From the IMG/VR virus record IMGVR_UViG_3300021197_001657, positions 1 to 59,233 of that record: DNA of 59,233 bases; one strand, written 5' to 3'. This document shows, piece after piece, positions 48,472 to 57,749 of the stretch (positions are counted from its first letter, which is position 1; each line of letters opens with the position of its first letter). The notes beneath the pieces are model-generated. The model was not told the origin of the DNA. It worked only from the letters and a program-made list of their open reading frames with translations, and did no database searches. This DNA comes from a virus. A program made the translations under genes and the position numbers.

Positions 48472-49980
48472 CTATAATCCTAGTGAGCTAAGTAAACCAC
48501 CACCACCACCACCACCACTCGAACTATATTTAGCGGCTTGGACGTTTGCGGCATTAGTTTTTTCCATCATTTCCGTTTGCATTTGTTCATTCTGACGGGC
48601 CACCACATCCTGTAGTCCGTATTCAGTCATGCCACCCTGAGATCCTATCAGTCCTGCTCTGCCTAGAAGCTGTTGCTGTAGGAGTCCTGCTGACTGACCC
48701 TGTAATCCTGCACGTTGACCCAGTAGCCCCGACTGGAATCCTGCGGTTTGTCCGTACATTCCTGCCTGTTGTCCGGCTAGACCAGCCGCTTGAGCACCCA
48801 GACCAGCCTGTTGTCCGTAGAGATTAGCCTGTTGCATACCGAGCCCTGCCTGTTGACCGAGTAGTCCTGCACCCTGAGACAACTGTTGTCCAGTCATTTG
48901 CTGTGCACCCATGGCACTAGACAACGCATCCTGTCTGGCTCTTGCTCCCTGTCCAGACTTCAACTGCGCCTGTGCGAGTGCAAGTTTTTCTGGGGACATG
49001 CCTGATGCAGAGGCCCCCCTCGCTAGTTGAGCCATTGCTCCCTTGTCGGAAGCATTCCTTTGTTGCTCCGCTACTCCAGCAAGCATCTGTCTGTTACGGT
49101 CATACATTGGACTGCTCGATGGGTCCATCGCCTGAGTAGCAAGGTTCCCGATCTGTGTTCCTATGCCAGCCTGTTGTTGTCTCAGTGTGCCCACACCAGA
49201 CCTAAGTCCTGCTACATCCCCCTCGTATCCTCCGACACGACCAGTGACTCCAGACATTTGCTGACCATACTGGGTTCCGAGCCTCTGTGATTCTCCTGCC
49301 AGATCAGTCATGGCTTTTCGCTCACTGCTTATATCAAACTGATCCTCCAGACCTCTCAACCTCTCTGCGTATCCACCCTCTCCCGTGTAGTCATCAACAA
49401 ACCCCTGTCGGGCAGAGTCCCTTTGTTCTTGTAAGGCAGCGTCTGCGGCTACTTTGTTTCTTTCAGCCTCGCCTGACTTGTAAGCATCGAAGGCTTGTTG
49501 TATTTGTGCGGATCGATCATACCCTCTATTGCCACCGCCACCGCCACCGTCGCCACCGCCACCGCCTGAATCTCCTCTTTGCTGTGCTGCTACTGCATCT
49601 GCATATGCTTGATTTGAGCGTTGGGTACTTTGTTCGGCACCATGAAAACCACCCCCATCTTTTTCTTGATCTGTTTCAACCGCACTATCAAAAACAGCAT
49701 AAGGTGTCGCCACCGCTTTAGGCTCCGTCCCCTTCATAATATAGGTATCATCGTTGAGACCCTTCTTAATCATACGATCCACGAACCCTCCACTCCTTCT
49801 GTCGGCAATAGGTTTCTTCATCGCATTCAAGGCACCCATCTCGGCCTTGTTGACCATGACTGGATAGTGTGGTTCCTTGACTCCCTTGAACTTGGTGCCT
49901 CTGGAGTTAGCGATAACATCCCTAACCTTCATTTGCACTTGAGATAATTCTTTCTCTGGACTCGGTGATAACTGTGCCAT
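48472..49980 (-). CDS. Gln/Gly-rich internal virion protein, 502 aa
   Basis: Residues about 150-175 hold a Gly run with Asp (GGGGGDGGGGGGNRG). The centre is helical (EAERNKVAADAALQEQRDSA). From about 365 to 460 short GQQAGL/GQ-type units are repeated (GQQAGLGMQQANLYGQQAGL). The C-terminus is SSGGGGGGGLLSSLGL. Such repetitive Gln/Gly/Ala helices occur in ejected internal proteins. CCACCG and CCA-type codon repeats near 49533-49565 and 48498-48521 make it prone to length change. Confidence 0.45.
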   Translation of the reverse strand: MAQLSPSPEKELSQVQMKVRDVIANSRGTKFKGVKEPHYPVMVNKAEMGALNAMKKPIADRRSGGFVDRMIKKGLNDDTYIMKGTEPKAVATPYAVFDSAVETDQEKDGGGFHGAEQSTQRSNQAYADAVAAQQRGDSGGGGGDGGGGGGNRGYDRSAQIQQAFDAYKSGEAERNKVAADAALQEQRDSARQGFVDDYTGEGGYAERLRGLEDQFDISSERKAMTDLAGESQRLGTQYGQQMSGVTGRVGGYEGDVAGLRSGVGTLRQQQAGIGTQIGNLATQAMDPSSSPMYDRNRQMLAGVAEQQRNASDKGAMAQLARGASASGMSPEKLALAQAQLKSGQGARARQDALSSAMGAQQMTGQQLSQGAGLLGQQAGLGMQQANLYGQQAGLGAQAAGLAGQQAGMYGQTAGFQSGLLGQRAGLQGQSAGLLQQQLLGRAGLIGSQGGMTEYGLQDVVARQNEQMQTEMMEKTNAANVQAAKYSSSGGGGGGGLLSSLGL

Positions 49981-50756
49981 TAGACCTCCTGCTGTGGCTG
50001 TGTATTGTCCGTCAGGGTCACGTTTGTTTCAAACAGGGCCACCTCTCCATCACCTGAAGACTGGGCCCACTGTAGTACATTCCCTCTGGAACCTGATGGT
50101 AAATATTCTTGAACTGTCTGGTATGCATTCTTGTCGTATCTGCTGGAACTAAGCTGGTGCTCACTAATCTTTTCACCGTCCAAGTAAACATCTAAACCCA
50201 CATTACCTTGATAGGTAATCTGTGCCTCTGTGTGCTCTCTCTCCCCCTTGAAAAACCTAGCTGGTAGGGCCCTAATTGAAGAGTTAAAAATCTGACCACT
50301 TTGACTAGAAGATATAACATGCTTAACGTGTGGTATCCAGCCGAAGGACAAAGGTGGGTAATATATTCTACGAGTATCTTGTTTCCTGGATTCACGAGCA
50401 GTCAGTGTCACCGTTGTATCTACGTTGTTGTTCGGCTTCTTCTCAACCTCGTCAACGTATATTGCAAACTCCACGGTGCCGGAAAATGTAACCTCGACAA
50501 AGTGATACAGCTTGTGCTCATTGAAGCTAACCTCTGGGACTCCCTCGAACTCGTAGGTCAGTGCACTCTGGAAAGAACTAACAACCTGTGGTGTATACCC
50601 AATCATCCCAGGTGGCAGTGCCACTCTACGTTGAAGCAACTTGGTATGGCTTGGGAACTGTTGGTTGTTAATTCCACTAACACCGTCTATAGAAAAAGAT
50701 ATGGTCGGCTGGCCCTTGTATCTTAGATTTGCAGCGGTGAATACTTGTCTGGGCAT
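49980..50756 (-). CDS. Tail protein related to the C-terminus of the nozzle protein, 258 aa
   Basis: The segments YHFVEVTFSGTVEFAIYVDE and YYPPLSFGWIPHVKHVISSS echo the last 90 residues of the 896-residue protein (YESVQVQYTGTPSITVSLDG; YFPEMSTGLVPHIKETTSES). The same beta-domain appears at least once more in this protein (AQITYQGNVGLDVYLDGEKI). It is probably a nozzle accessory or fibre-anchor protein with duplicated beta domains. It abuts the 502-residue gene (one shared base). Confidence 0.5.
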   Translation of the reverse strand: MPRQVFTAANLRYKGQPTISFSIDGVSGINNQQFPSHTKLLQRRVALPPGMIGYTPQVVSSFQSALTYEFEGVPEVSFNEHKLYHFVEVTFSGTVEFAIYVDEVEKKPNNNVDTTVTLTARESRKQDTRRIYYPPLSFGWIPHVKHVISSSQSGQIFNSSIRALPARFFKGEREHTEAQITYQGNVGLDVYLDGEKISEHQLSSSRYDKNAYQTVQEYLPSGSRGNVLQWAQSSGDGEVALFETNVTLTDNTQPQQEV

Positions 50757-51010
50757 TATATGGTTATTGTAGATGCATGAGCAACAGCACTTGCTTGGCC
50801 ACCATGTCCAATTAAAGCGTTTGCTATTCTTTCTGCATACTCTTGATTAGCTTTTGCACTAGTGGTTGTTTGTAATACCTTAATTAATTTCTCAGCCTCT
50901 TTTAACCTTTTTTGTAAGGCTCTTATGTTTTCATTTACCTGGATAAATGCCTCCCTCAACTGGTCCTCATCTATCTCTAAGTAACCATCATATTCAGGTA
51001 CGTCTGCCAT
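50756..51010 (-). CDS. Small coiled-coil tail protein, 84 aa
   Basis: An amphipathic helix (EDQLREAFIQVNENIRALQK, then EAEKLIKVLQTTTSAKANQE) followed by a short Ala/Gly/His-rich end. It lies between nozzle and accessory gene, sharing a base at both ends. This kind of short coiled coil often trimerises fibres or links tail parts. No family was recognised. Confidence 0.45.
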   Translation of the reverse strand: MADVPEYDGYLEIDEDQLREAFIQVNENIRALQKRLKEAEKLIKVLQTTTSAKANQEYAERIANALIGHGGQASAVAHASTITI

Positions 51011-53700
51011 TATACTGGACTTGCTTTGTACTGGTAACTAAGTATTCTTCCGGCTGATTCACTCGTGGTTTCTTTTATATGAGGAACCAGTCCAGTTGAC
51101 ATTTCTGGAAAATACAGTACCGCCTCACCAACTGGGCCAGGGCTACTGGATAAAGATGTTGGTGTGCCCTCACCAATTAAATCTGTACCATCGAGAGAAA
51201 CCGTGATTGATGGTGTCCCAGTGTACTGAACCTGTACAGACTCGTATAATCTCTCGGTAATTTCATTGGTTAGTTCATAGTCAATATTAATTCTATGCAC
51301 GTTCCCATAACAATTTACAAGTTGCACCTGTATCCCGTTGCCCTGCCTCGGTTGTGTTAGATAAAATGTCCTGTCAAAATCTGCGACTGAACCACCAACT
51401 GAAAATGAGTCAGTCTCCGTCCCATCGACAAGAACCTTTACGGTGCCATAAAAACTTTCACCTGTTAAGCGAGCACTCTTATATACCTTTTCATAGTTAA
51501 TATCTCCGGCAGAAAACTTTCTTGTCGTCACGCTAAAATTGGATCGGCTTCCAGTTACATAACCAGGCCTACCAGTATCTGCATAAAGAATATTCTCAGC
51601 ACCACGGTAGTATAAATTTGATGCGTTGAATGTGGTTCTTGTAACCTTCAACGGTGATGATTTTAAATCAACCTTATAGCCCGTACCAGAGCTACCGAGT
51701 AAATAGTAAACATCGTCAAATATTCCACCAGCGTTGCTACTTTTTGTAGAATTGTTTGGATAGCTAAAGGATTCTAAAAGATTGTGTGTCAACCTTTCTA
51801 CTGATTTCCCGTTGTAAAAGCATATCCCCTGATGGCTGGCAAACATGATCCCACCCTGAAATTTTACAATTGTCTTGTCACCACCATCCGGCACCCCCTC
51901 TGTCGTTGGAACCCGAACCTTTTTAAGACCAAATGGATCAGACCCATAAACCCTGTAAACTCCGTACTGCGTAAACACCACGAGCTCACTACCAATGCTA
52001 GACAACCCAGTAATCTTTTGATCAAAGTCAACAAATGCTCCAGACCTAAAGCTGTTAGGGTTCCCGTAGTCACTTGCAAATAAACGTGTTTCTACTGCGG
52101 CATAGAATATATTTCCCGACTCTATTAAGAACTTACTACTATTGGGTGGTTTGTTGTTAGCCTGAATAGGCTGAATATCAATCAGTGAATCAGAAGACTG
52201 GAAGTCAACATAGGGATAGGTGTTGGCTGTAGCCACATCTGCGTTGTCAACTGTTAATGCCCTGCAAACATACTCACGCTCTACGAGTTCACCTGGGATC
52301 TTCATATAGACCACAAGGTCCACATAATGTGATGTGTCGGTTCCTGTTCCGTCACTAGTTAACACTATATTGTGAGATGTTCCTCCAGACAACCAGTCCG
52401 TCTTTCCAGTGTGTGTTGCAACTACAGAGTATGTTCCATTAGTGTAAGAATATTGGGTAGAACTCCCTGTTAAAAAACCATACCATGCAACCCTGTAATG
52501 GAATGCTGACTTGGCACTACCAATAGCAATAGCTAGATCCGCATCGGCAGTATCTGAGACTGCAACCGTCAGGTCCTCATCAATAAAAAGGTCGTCTAAT
52601 TTCTTAATAACGGAGCTAGAACCACCCACTCTATATAAAGCAAATCTACCACCATCTAGTTTTGTAGAGGAGTAGGACAGGTCTGTAACCGTATTATTTC
52701 TAGCTACCCCTGTTCCAAATTCTATGTACATTGGAATGTTGTTATCAGTAGAAAAATATGAAGCAGACAGGGAGCTATCTGTCAACGGACTCATGCTTGA
52801 CTCGTATCCAGTCGTGTCGAAGTGAGCCAGTCCATATTGAAAAGGGACTGCAATGTTTGAAGAATACCATGCTACAGAGTGGCCAGCATTACGGTCTGTA
52901 TTAGTGCCAGTATAACTAGCCGCACCCTGAGTGAATGAAATTATTGGCTCAGGCTTTAGGGCAGACACTCTGTATGACTTTGAGGTATCGCCATCAAGAA
53001 ACTTTGAAATAATAGGGGCTACCGATACAGTCTGATTACTGCTGGTATTACTAACAAAACCGTTTATATAAACATGTTTGTTTGCACTATCAACACGAGT
53101 AATAAAGGTGTCTCCAGGTAAATTAGTAGCGGTTAATTCATCTCCAACCTGTAACTTGTAAGCCTCATTGACACCACCAGAGGTTGCTATCGTTAGCCTG
53201 TTTGCATTTGCTCCAGAACTTTCAGTGTGGTTCCACGATCCGTTTACTGTAAAATTTGTCCCGTCTCTGGATACATAAAGATCATCGTTGTATTCAACGA
53301 ATGAAGAAGCACCATGAACCCCCTGTGTTAGCTCATAAAGTTCAACGTCTACATCAGTGCCGAGTGTTACAGTCTCGTGGTCTCCAATCTCCATGACACT
53401 GTAGTAGTTTATATCCGCACTAATCGCAGTGGCTGTTACACTACCACCTGATCCACTTGTATCTTCTGTAAATGTGCTTATTGGAATGGTCTCGGTAAAA
53501 CCAGAAGCACTTACCCAGGTCCCGGCTTTCTCATAAAAGTAATCCGTCTGTCCCCCAGTAACCGTCTGGTATTCACCTCTGAGGTCACCGAAGGAAAGGT
53601 CTGCATTAGACAGGGCAGCACACTGGTTTGCCCCGATTTTATGGGGAGGAAGGCGATCATTAACACCGCCTGAGAAGTCTGTTTGAGACTCTAGGGGCAT
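51010..53700 (-). CDS. Tail nozzle / tubular protein, T7 gp12-like (896 aa)
   Basis: Opens with DFSGGVNDRLPPHKIGANQC, the N-terminal pattern of podoviral tail nozzle or stabilisation proteins (gp12-like). Long all-beta central region: for example IFYAAVETRLFASDYGNPNS, then GSELVVFTQYGVYRVYGSD and GGIMFASHQGICFYNGKSVE, a typical blade/beta-propeller-like run. The C-terminus carries a beta domain shared with the 258-residue neighbour. It would form the DNA exit channel under the adaptor. Length is in the usual range. Confidence 0.65.
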   Translation of the reverse strand: MPLESQTDFSGGVNDRLPPHKIGANQCAALSNADLSFGDLRGEYQTVTGGQTDYFYEKAGTWVSASGFTETIPISTFTEDTSGSGGSVTATAISADINYYSVMEIGDHETVTLGTDVDVELYELTQGVHGASSFVEYNDDLYVSRDGTNFTVNGSWNHTESSGANANRLTIATSGGVNEAYKLQVGDELTATNLPGDTFITRVDSANKHVYINGFVSNTSSNQTVSVAPIISKFLDGDTSKSYRVSALKPEPIISFTQGAASYTGTNTDRNAGHSVAWYSSNIAVPFQYGLAHFDTTGYESSMSPLTDSSLSASYFSTDNNIPMYIEFGTGVARNNTVTDLSYSSTKLDGGRFALYRVGGSSSVIKKLDDLFIDEDLTVAVSDTADADLAIAIGSAKSAFHYRVAWYGFLTGSSTQYSYTNGTYSVVATHTGKTDWLSGGTSHNIVLTSDGTGTDTSHYVDLVVYMKIPGELVEREYVCRALTVDNADVATANTYPYVDFQSSDSLIDIQPIQANNKPPNSSKFLIESGNIFYAAVETRLFASDYGNPNSFRSGAFVDFDQKITGLSSIGSELVVFTQYGVYRVYGSDPFGLKKVRVPTTEGVPDGGDKTIVKFQGGIMFASHQGICFYNGKSVERLTHNLLESFSYPNNSTKSSNAGGIFDDVYYLLGSSGTGYKVDLKSSPLKVTRTTFNASNLYYRGAENILYADTGRPGYVTGSRSNFSVTTRKFSAGDINYEKVYKSARLTGESFYGTVKVLVDGTETDSFSVGGSVADFDRTFYLTQPRQGNGIQVQLVNCYGNVHRINIDYELTNEITERLYESVQVQYTGTPSITVSLDGTDLIGEGTPTSLSSSPGPVGEAVLYFPEMSTGLVPHIKETTSESAGRILSYQYKASPV

Positions 53701-54791
53701 TAGAGCTTAATTATGTAGTTCACACACATGAAAGGCATTTCGTTTGAGTGAGCATCTGCTGCTCCTGCTGCGGTGTTAACGGGCACCGTTCCACTGATGG
53801 TCACCCCGTTTGCGCTTGCTCCCCCAGTTATATTAGGTTCTGGGGCTGAAGTATTACCACCACTATCACTAGCACTTGCGTCAGATGCGTAAGGAGCTTC
53901 AACGTGTGCTCTACCAACTCCACCAACTGCTTCAAATAATGAATGAACGTGATTGCTTAAATCGTGATTATGATCAGCTACTGTTCCTGAAATGCCGCTT
54001 GTGGGGTGGGTGTGAGCCTTTACACCAGACTCTCCTGCGGTCAGTGTTACTGACTCAAAACCACCAAACTCTCCACGCTCTCTCGCTGTTAGTGTTGTTG
54101 CACTTGCTGTGGCTGGATCGCTTCCACCATCGGTATCTGCGGAGTCTTTTCCTTTACCAGTCCCAACACCCATCGGGACACGACCACGCATGTCTGGGAC
54201 GTTGAAATCATTACTGGTGCCGTCTCCATCTCCGTATGCTGTTCCTAAAATATCAAATAGATTTTTATAGGCCGTCCCTGCGGTTCCATCATAGTTAGAA
54301 CCGTCACAAAAAACCCAACCCTCTGGCTCTGATGAGCCTCCGTACATTCTAATTTCACCAGTGATCCCTACATATACTTTACCGACACCAAGGCCAACCC
54401 CAGCAGAAGTGGCTCCTGACTCAAATCCTGTCCCAGTAATCTTTGCATCCTGCACCACGGATTGAGTTGCAACAGAACCTACAGAAATAGTACCTGAAGA
54501 AGTAGCGGGGTTAACGAGAACATTACCAGAGGTGTCAACCGTAATTACAGCAGTACCACTATCTTCTTTCAGGGATAGCGTTTGACCAGATGTAGCCTGT
54601 ATATTGGTTGCAGTTATATCAGTAAATTTCCCAGTGGTGGCAGTAGAAGCCCCAATTGTTGTCCCGTTAATAGTCCCAGAAGCAATAGTAACCGCACCAC
54701 CAAAGGTAGTGGCCCCGGATGAGCCCAGTGTAAGGTTTGCAGTAGTGTCGGTCTTATTCCCGACCACATCTGTTTTTAACGTAGCAGCCAT
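53700..54791 (-). CDS. Tail fibre with Tail Collar domain, 363 aa
   Basis: N-terminal half: beta-helical fibre shaft rich in Thr/Ala/Gly (TTFGGAVTIASGTINGTTIG). Residues about 150-215 have GGSSEPEGWVFCDGSNYDGT then DFNVPDMRGRVPMGVGTGKG, the Phage Tail Collar signature. It ends FMCVNYIIKL, the usual end of collar proteins. It attaches distally on the tail and may contact receptors. It shares a base with the nozzle and endolysin genes. Confidence 0.75.
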   Translation of the reverse strand: MAATLKTDVVGNKTDTTANLTLGSSGATTFGGAVTIASGTINGTTIGASTATTGKFTDITATNIQATSGQTLSLKEDSGTAVITVDTSGNVLVNPATSSGTISVGSVATQSVVQDAKITGTGFESGATSAGVGLGVGKVYVGITGEIRMYGGSSEPEGWVFCDGSNYDGTAGTAYKNLFDILGTAYGDGDGTSNDFNVPDMRGRVPMGVGTGKGKDSADTDGGSDPATASATTLTARERGEFGGFESVTLTAGESGVKAHTHPTSGISGTVADHNHDLSNHVHSLFEAVGGVGRAHVEAPYASDASASDSGGNTSAPEPNITGGASANGVTISGTVPVNTAAGAADAHSNEMPFMCVNYIIKL

Positions 54792-55264
54792 TATTCCTCC
54801 AAGCCGGAAATGTACTGGACTTTCCCGTCCACACGTTTCGCTGTTAAGACTTCTCCTTTGTTGTCACCCCCTGCATCAAAACTACAGTGAACCCAGCCTG
54901 AGTTGGGTCCCTCGTCCTTGTTGTAAAATTCAAGAATCAACTGTTTAAATTCCAGATTATCTTTTATGTATTGAGCCAGTTCTGGGTTACTTACCGACTC
55001 AGACCGAACCTCAAAATCTGCCGCTCGACCATGACAGTGATCTGAGGTTTTAGACCCTCCGATCAAACTATTCAAGGCCTCCGCTCTTAGTCCCGAACTA
55101 ACTGATATTAAACCAAATTTCTCACGAACTGGTTGAAGTATCCGTTGACACAGGGCGGTCAGATTAACCAGTTGTTCTTCGTTGGGAAGATTACTGATCC
55201 CGTTTCTAATTGCGGTCTGGGAGTATGTCAGTTCCTTGAGAGAAAAGTTTTTACTGAGCTTCAA
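54791..55264 (-). CDS. Endolysin, peptidase M15 family (157 aa)
   Basis: TTG start overlapping the previous stop (TTGA), with GGAG seven bases upstream. N-terminal KNFSLKELTYSQTAIRNGIS; ISVSSGLRAEALNSLIGGSK; HCHGRAADFEV, giving His76-x6-Asp83; and WVHCSF with a later His (about 127): the zinc-binding M15 (D-Ala-D-Ala carboxypeptidase/L-alanyl-D-Glu endopeptidase) set. It cuts cross-bridges of host peptidoglycan at lysis. Holin- and spanin-like genes lie 2 to 3 kb upstream in the same operon. Confidence 0.8.
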   Translation of the reverse strand: MKLSKNFSLKELTYSQTAIRNGISNLPNEEQLVNLTALCQRILQPVREKFGLISVSSGLRAEALNSLIGGSKTSDHCHGRAADFEVRSESVSNPELAQYIKDNLEFKQLILEFYNKDEGPNSGWVHCSFDAGGDNKGEVLTAKRVDGKVQYISGLEE

Positions 55265-55353
55265 CCTTTTACTCCTACTGTAGGGTTAACCTTTCTTATT
55301 TTTTTCTTCTTTTTATCTCTGTCTAGTTTCTCGATAGCACTAACATATTTCAT
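55261..55353 (-). CDS. Tiny basic protein, 30 aa, coupled to endolysin
   Basis: ATG 55353 shares a base with the upstream stop (TAATG) and its stop overlaps the endolysin TTG (TTGA). It is Lys-rich (EKLDRDKKKKKIRKVNPTVG). It may be a translational coupling leader rather than a functional protein; its coding is supported only by the overlaps. Confidence 0.4.
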   Translation of the reverse strand: MKYVSAIEKLDRDKKKKKIRKVNPTVGVKG

Positions 55354-56018
55354 TAATACTTATCCCTTTTTTGCATGTGATACCCAGGCATTGCGGCTAC
55401 TGGCTCATCCTTGTTTTTCCTCATGCTACTAGCGTTCATGCTTCCACCGTACATAACCGCCTTGGGGTTCTTCTTTTTCTTTCTTTGATATTTTGATGCT
55501 CCAATAATATCGTCAGAAAGTCTATTTCTGGATTTTAATTTTCCTGATTTTAGTCCTTCAATTATTGGACCTGCTAAGTCTCCTCCAGGACTCGTGTCTA
55601 AATTTCTTCCTGTTCCAAAGCTCAATCCAGTTTTTGATGGTGGATGTGACCATGCCTCTTCCGGGTTATATTGTCTGCCTTTAAAATTAGTTTGAAACTC
55701 CTTCTTGCTTAATGGTTTGGGTTTTTTCTTGTCAGCCATGACTGCCATCTTTGGTTTTTTCATTGACCCACCGTACATTACTGCTTTGGGCCCTTTCTTT
55801 TTCTTTTTACCCATACCATGATACATGGTCGCCACTGGCTCTTTTTCATTACCCTTGGTTTTTTTAAGCATTTGTTTCATGCCGACACCTTCCTTGGCAT
55901 CACTCAAACGATTAAGCATACTTTTATTTTCATACTCCCTCATGGCTTTAAAGTCAGCCCCTGTTATCTTGTTCTTGGGGGCCGCTTGTCCAGCTATCTT
56001 TTTTTGCTTAGGTGACAT
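55353..56018 (-). CDS. Lys-rich protein with repeated PKAVMYGGSM motif, 221 aa
   Basis: The motif PKAVMYGGSM occurs twice, each after a Lys run (KKKKKGPKAVMYGGSM and KKKKNPKAVMYGGSM), with related EPVATMYHGM and EPVAAMPGYHM segments. The middle contains HPPSKTGLSFGTGRNLDTS. Lys- and Met/Gly-rich proteins of this type recur in environmental phages beside tail and lysis genes; they may be virion-associated or nucleic-acid-binding. Function unknown. Six to nine bases separate it from neighbours. Confidence 0.5.
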   Translation of the reverse strand: MSPKQKKIAGQAAPKNKITGADFKAMREYENKSMLNRLSDAKEGVGMKQMLKKTKGNEKEPVATMYHGMGKKKKKGPKAVMYGGSMKKPKMAVMADKKKPKPLSKKEFQTNFKGRQYNPEEAWSHPPSKTGLSFGTGRNLDTSPGGDLAGPIIEGLKSGKLKSRNRLSDDIIGASKYQRKKKKNPKAVMYGGSMNASSMRKNKDEPVAAMPGYHMQKRDKY

Positions 56019-56026
56019 ATTACTCC

Positions 56027-56476
56027 TTAATTACAATTCCATTTTCTTAGAGACTTGTTAATCCTTGAATTAGGATCGTTAGCAGTTTCACTGGATGTAA
56101 GTTTCTTCTTCATCCCACTCATCCTGGCACAAAAACTCTTTTTCCTGCCCTTGGATTCTTTGGTCTTGGGATTAGGTGCAGGGGGTTTTAACTCGCCTTT
56201 GGTGTAACTAGCCCTACCTTTGGTATTTAACCCGCCTGACGGATCTTTCCCCTCCTTGCGTGTCCACGCAGGAGTCATCACTGGTGTAGTCAGGCCCCTC
56301 TTTTCCAGCATACCAACGGTAGCAACACTAACGGGGCCCTTCTTCTTACTTTGACTTCGGACTATAGCCTTGTCAGTCGGAGCCCCCTTAGATCCGGGGG
56401 TCCTCATCTTCTCTCCACTACCAGCTTTTATTCTCTTCCGCTTAGCATGGATGTTAGCCCAAAGTCCGTCACTCAT
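56027..56476 (-). CDS. Conserved SFCARMSGM-motif protein, 149 aa
   Basis: Contains PVMTPAWTRKEGKDPSGGLN then KGRASYTKGELKPP and KKSFCARMSGMKKKL, and ends LRKWNC-N. This is a recurrent protein family in environmental phages and viruses (basic, 'WTRKEGK.P.GGLN.KGR.SY' plus 'SFCARM'). No established function is known to me. It shares the stop/start base with the 149-residue beta protein upstream. Confidence 0.6.
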   Translation of the reverse strand: MSDGLWANIHAKRKRIKAGSGEKMRTPGSKGAPTDKAIVRSQSKKKGPVSVATVGMLEKRGLTTPVMTPAWTRKEGKDPSGGLNTKGRASYTKGELKPPAPNPKTKESKGRKKSFCARMSGMKKKLTSSETANDPNSRINKSLRKWNCN

Positions 56477-56925
56477 TATGCAACGTCGTCTAGCAATGCC
56501 GCAACAATACAGGTAACAGCAGATGTCCCTGCAATCGCATGAATATCTGCAACTGTTGAATTAGGGATTCTTATTGCCATGCTTTCACCAGCAGGAATAT
56601 ACAAAGATCCAGCCGCTGAAGTCGAGGCCGCATCACCATCTACTTTGATGTAAACAGGGTTTGAGGCATCTGTATTTTTTATAAATAAGAAATTTACTTT
56701 GTCGGCAGTATGGACCGCTGTAGGTGCAGTATCATCATCTACACCAGTATAATCAGTAAAATAACCAGCCATTAAATCTGTAGAGGCGGTACTAACAGCA
56801 GTCAGCTTGTAGTACCATTTGTCGTTAGCATCAGCCGGAGTAACCGTCATACTCCCGGATATGGTTTTTGCAATCTCATCTGGGAGAACGGTTGCACTCA
56901 AAGTTATACTTGCAGCATCAGCCAT
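56476..56925 (-). CDS. Beta-rich structural protein, 149 aa
   Basis: Ala/Thr/Asp-rich all-beta sequence: ISGSMTVTPADANDKWYYKL, then FLFIKNTDASNPVYIKVDGD and LYIPAGESMAIRIPNSTVAD. The overall plan resembles the small tail proteins at 1298-1681 and 2357-2725 (PAGG/PAGE turn). Preceded by a GGAG site. It is probably a virion decoration protein; role unknown. Confidence 0.45.
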   Translation of the reverse strand: MADAASITLSATVLPDEIAKTISGSMTVTPADANDKWYYKLTAVSTASTDLMAGYFTDYTGVDDDTAPTAVHTADKVNFLFIKNTDASNPVYIKVDGDAASTSAAGSLYIPAGESMAIRIPNSTVADIHAIAGTSAVTCIVAALLDDVA

Positions 56926-56937
56926 GTTTTTCTCCTA

Positions 56938-57126
56938 TTAGCTTAGGAAGTCTTTGACAGACTTGAATTGATTATCAGGCATTTCGTCAACGACAGAATC
57001 TATCAATTTCATTTGATCTTCACTGAGGTTGTTTTCCATCACCTTAGCCACATGCTCTTTAGCAAGTGACTGTGCTTGGTCTACGACTAGGGATTGAATA
57101 ACATTAAGAAGTAGTGCTGGTATCAT
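56938..57126 (-). CDS. Small helical protein, 62 aa
   Basis: An N-terminal hydrophobic helix (IPALLLNVIQSLVVDQAQSL) and charged helices (EDQMKLIDSVVDEMPDNQFK). Located in the lysis region directly after the membrane proteins; overlaps the upstream gene by 23 bases. It may assist holin function or be a tail protein; unassigned. Confidence 0.45.
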   Translation of the reverse strand: MIPALLLNVIQSLVVDQAQSLAKEHVAKVMENNLSEDQMKLIDSVVDEMPDNQFKSVKDFLS

Positions 57127-57451
57127 TTTGTGGTGGTTGATTATTAGGTTGATTTAAATGTGACTTGTCTTCCATTAAGTCAGAGTCACCATTAAAATAG
57201 AAAGTGGCTATCCCACTGATAACACTGATAAAACTTCCTATTAAAATATTTAAAAGGTCTCGGCTTGACTGAGCCATCTCGACATCTGCGATCAACATCA
57301 TGTGCACGATATACAAGAAAATACCGAAAGCAAAAAATGAGATAACCAGTCTCCCATAGAATCTTGCCACTGTAATCTGTTCATTCACCGACATCTTTTT
57401 CGGTGGATTAGGATTTCCTTTTACCGTTTTTTTCTCAATGATTTCTTCCAT
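57104..57451 (-). CDS. Two-span membrane protein, holin-like (115 aa)
   Basis: Residues about 28-55 (ARFYGRLVISFFAFGIFLYI) and 70-92 (LLNILIGSFISVISGIATFY) are membrane spans. The ends are charged and Asn/Pro-rich. Two spans with a charged C-terminus, next to a single-span coiled-coil protein and a lipoprotein, fit a class II holin. The assignment rests on topology and location. Confidence 0.5.
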   Translation of the reverse strand: MEEIIEKKTVKGNPNPPKKMSVNEQITVARFYGRLVISFFAFGIFLYIVHMMLIADVEMAQSSRDLLNILIGSFISVISGIATFYFNGDSDLMEDKSHLNQPNNQPPQNDTSTTS

Positions 57452-57749
57452 TGGTCAGTTCTTTGATTGCTTGTGTGTTCTGTTCAAGGGCCAATTTGAT
57501 AGAAAGAATGGCATCTGAAGACTTTTCAACCATTGCCATAATCTTTGTATCATTTTCCGCATCTTTTTTCCAAAATTCTTCACGTTCTTTCCTCGCTTGA
57601 TCAGTAGTGTATTTAATGAACCAGAAACTTGCAATGATGACACACGCTGGTATGCCCAGGTCCATTACCATTGTGTACAAAGTGTTTACTTCAGGCATAG
57701 CTTGTACCGTTGGTGTGTAGTTGTAGTATTGTGCATCGGCTGGGTTCAT
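57435..57749 (-). CDS. Single-span coiled-coil protein, holin- or spanin-like (104 aa)
   Basis: One membrane span near residues 30-47 (MDLGIPACVIIASFWFIKYT), then a charged helix (DQARKEREEFWKKDAENDTK; DAILSIKLALEQNTQAIKEL). This is the layout of an inner-membrane spanin or of a BhlA-type holin. The next gene upstream encodes a lipoprotein, which would suit an inner/outer spanin pair. The exact partner role is unproven. Confidence 0.5.
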   Translation of the reverse strand: MNPADAQYYNYTPTVQAMPEVNTLYTMVMDLGIPACVIIASFWFIKYTTDQARKEREEFWKKDAENDTKIMAMVEKSSDAILSIKLALEQNTQAIKELTNGRNH

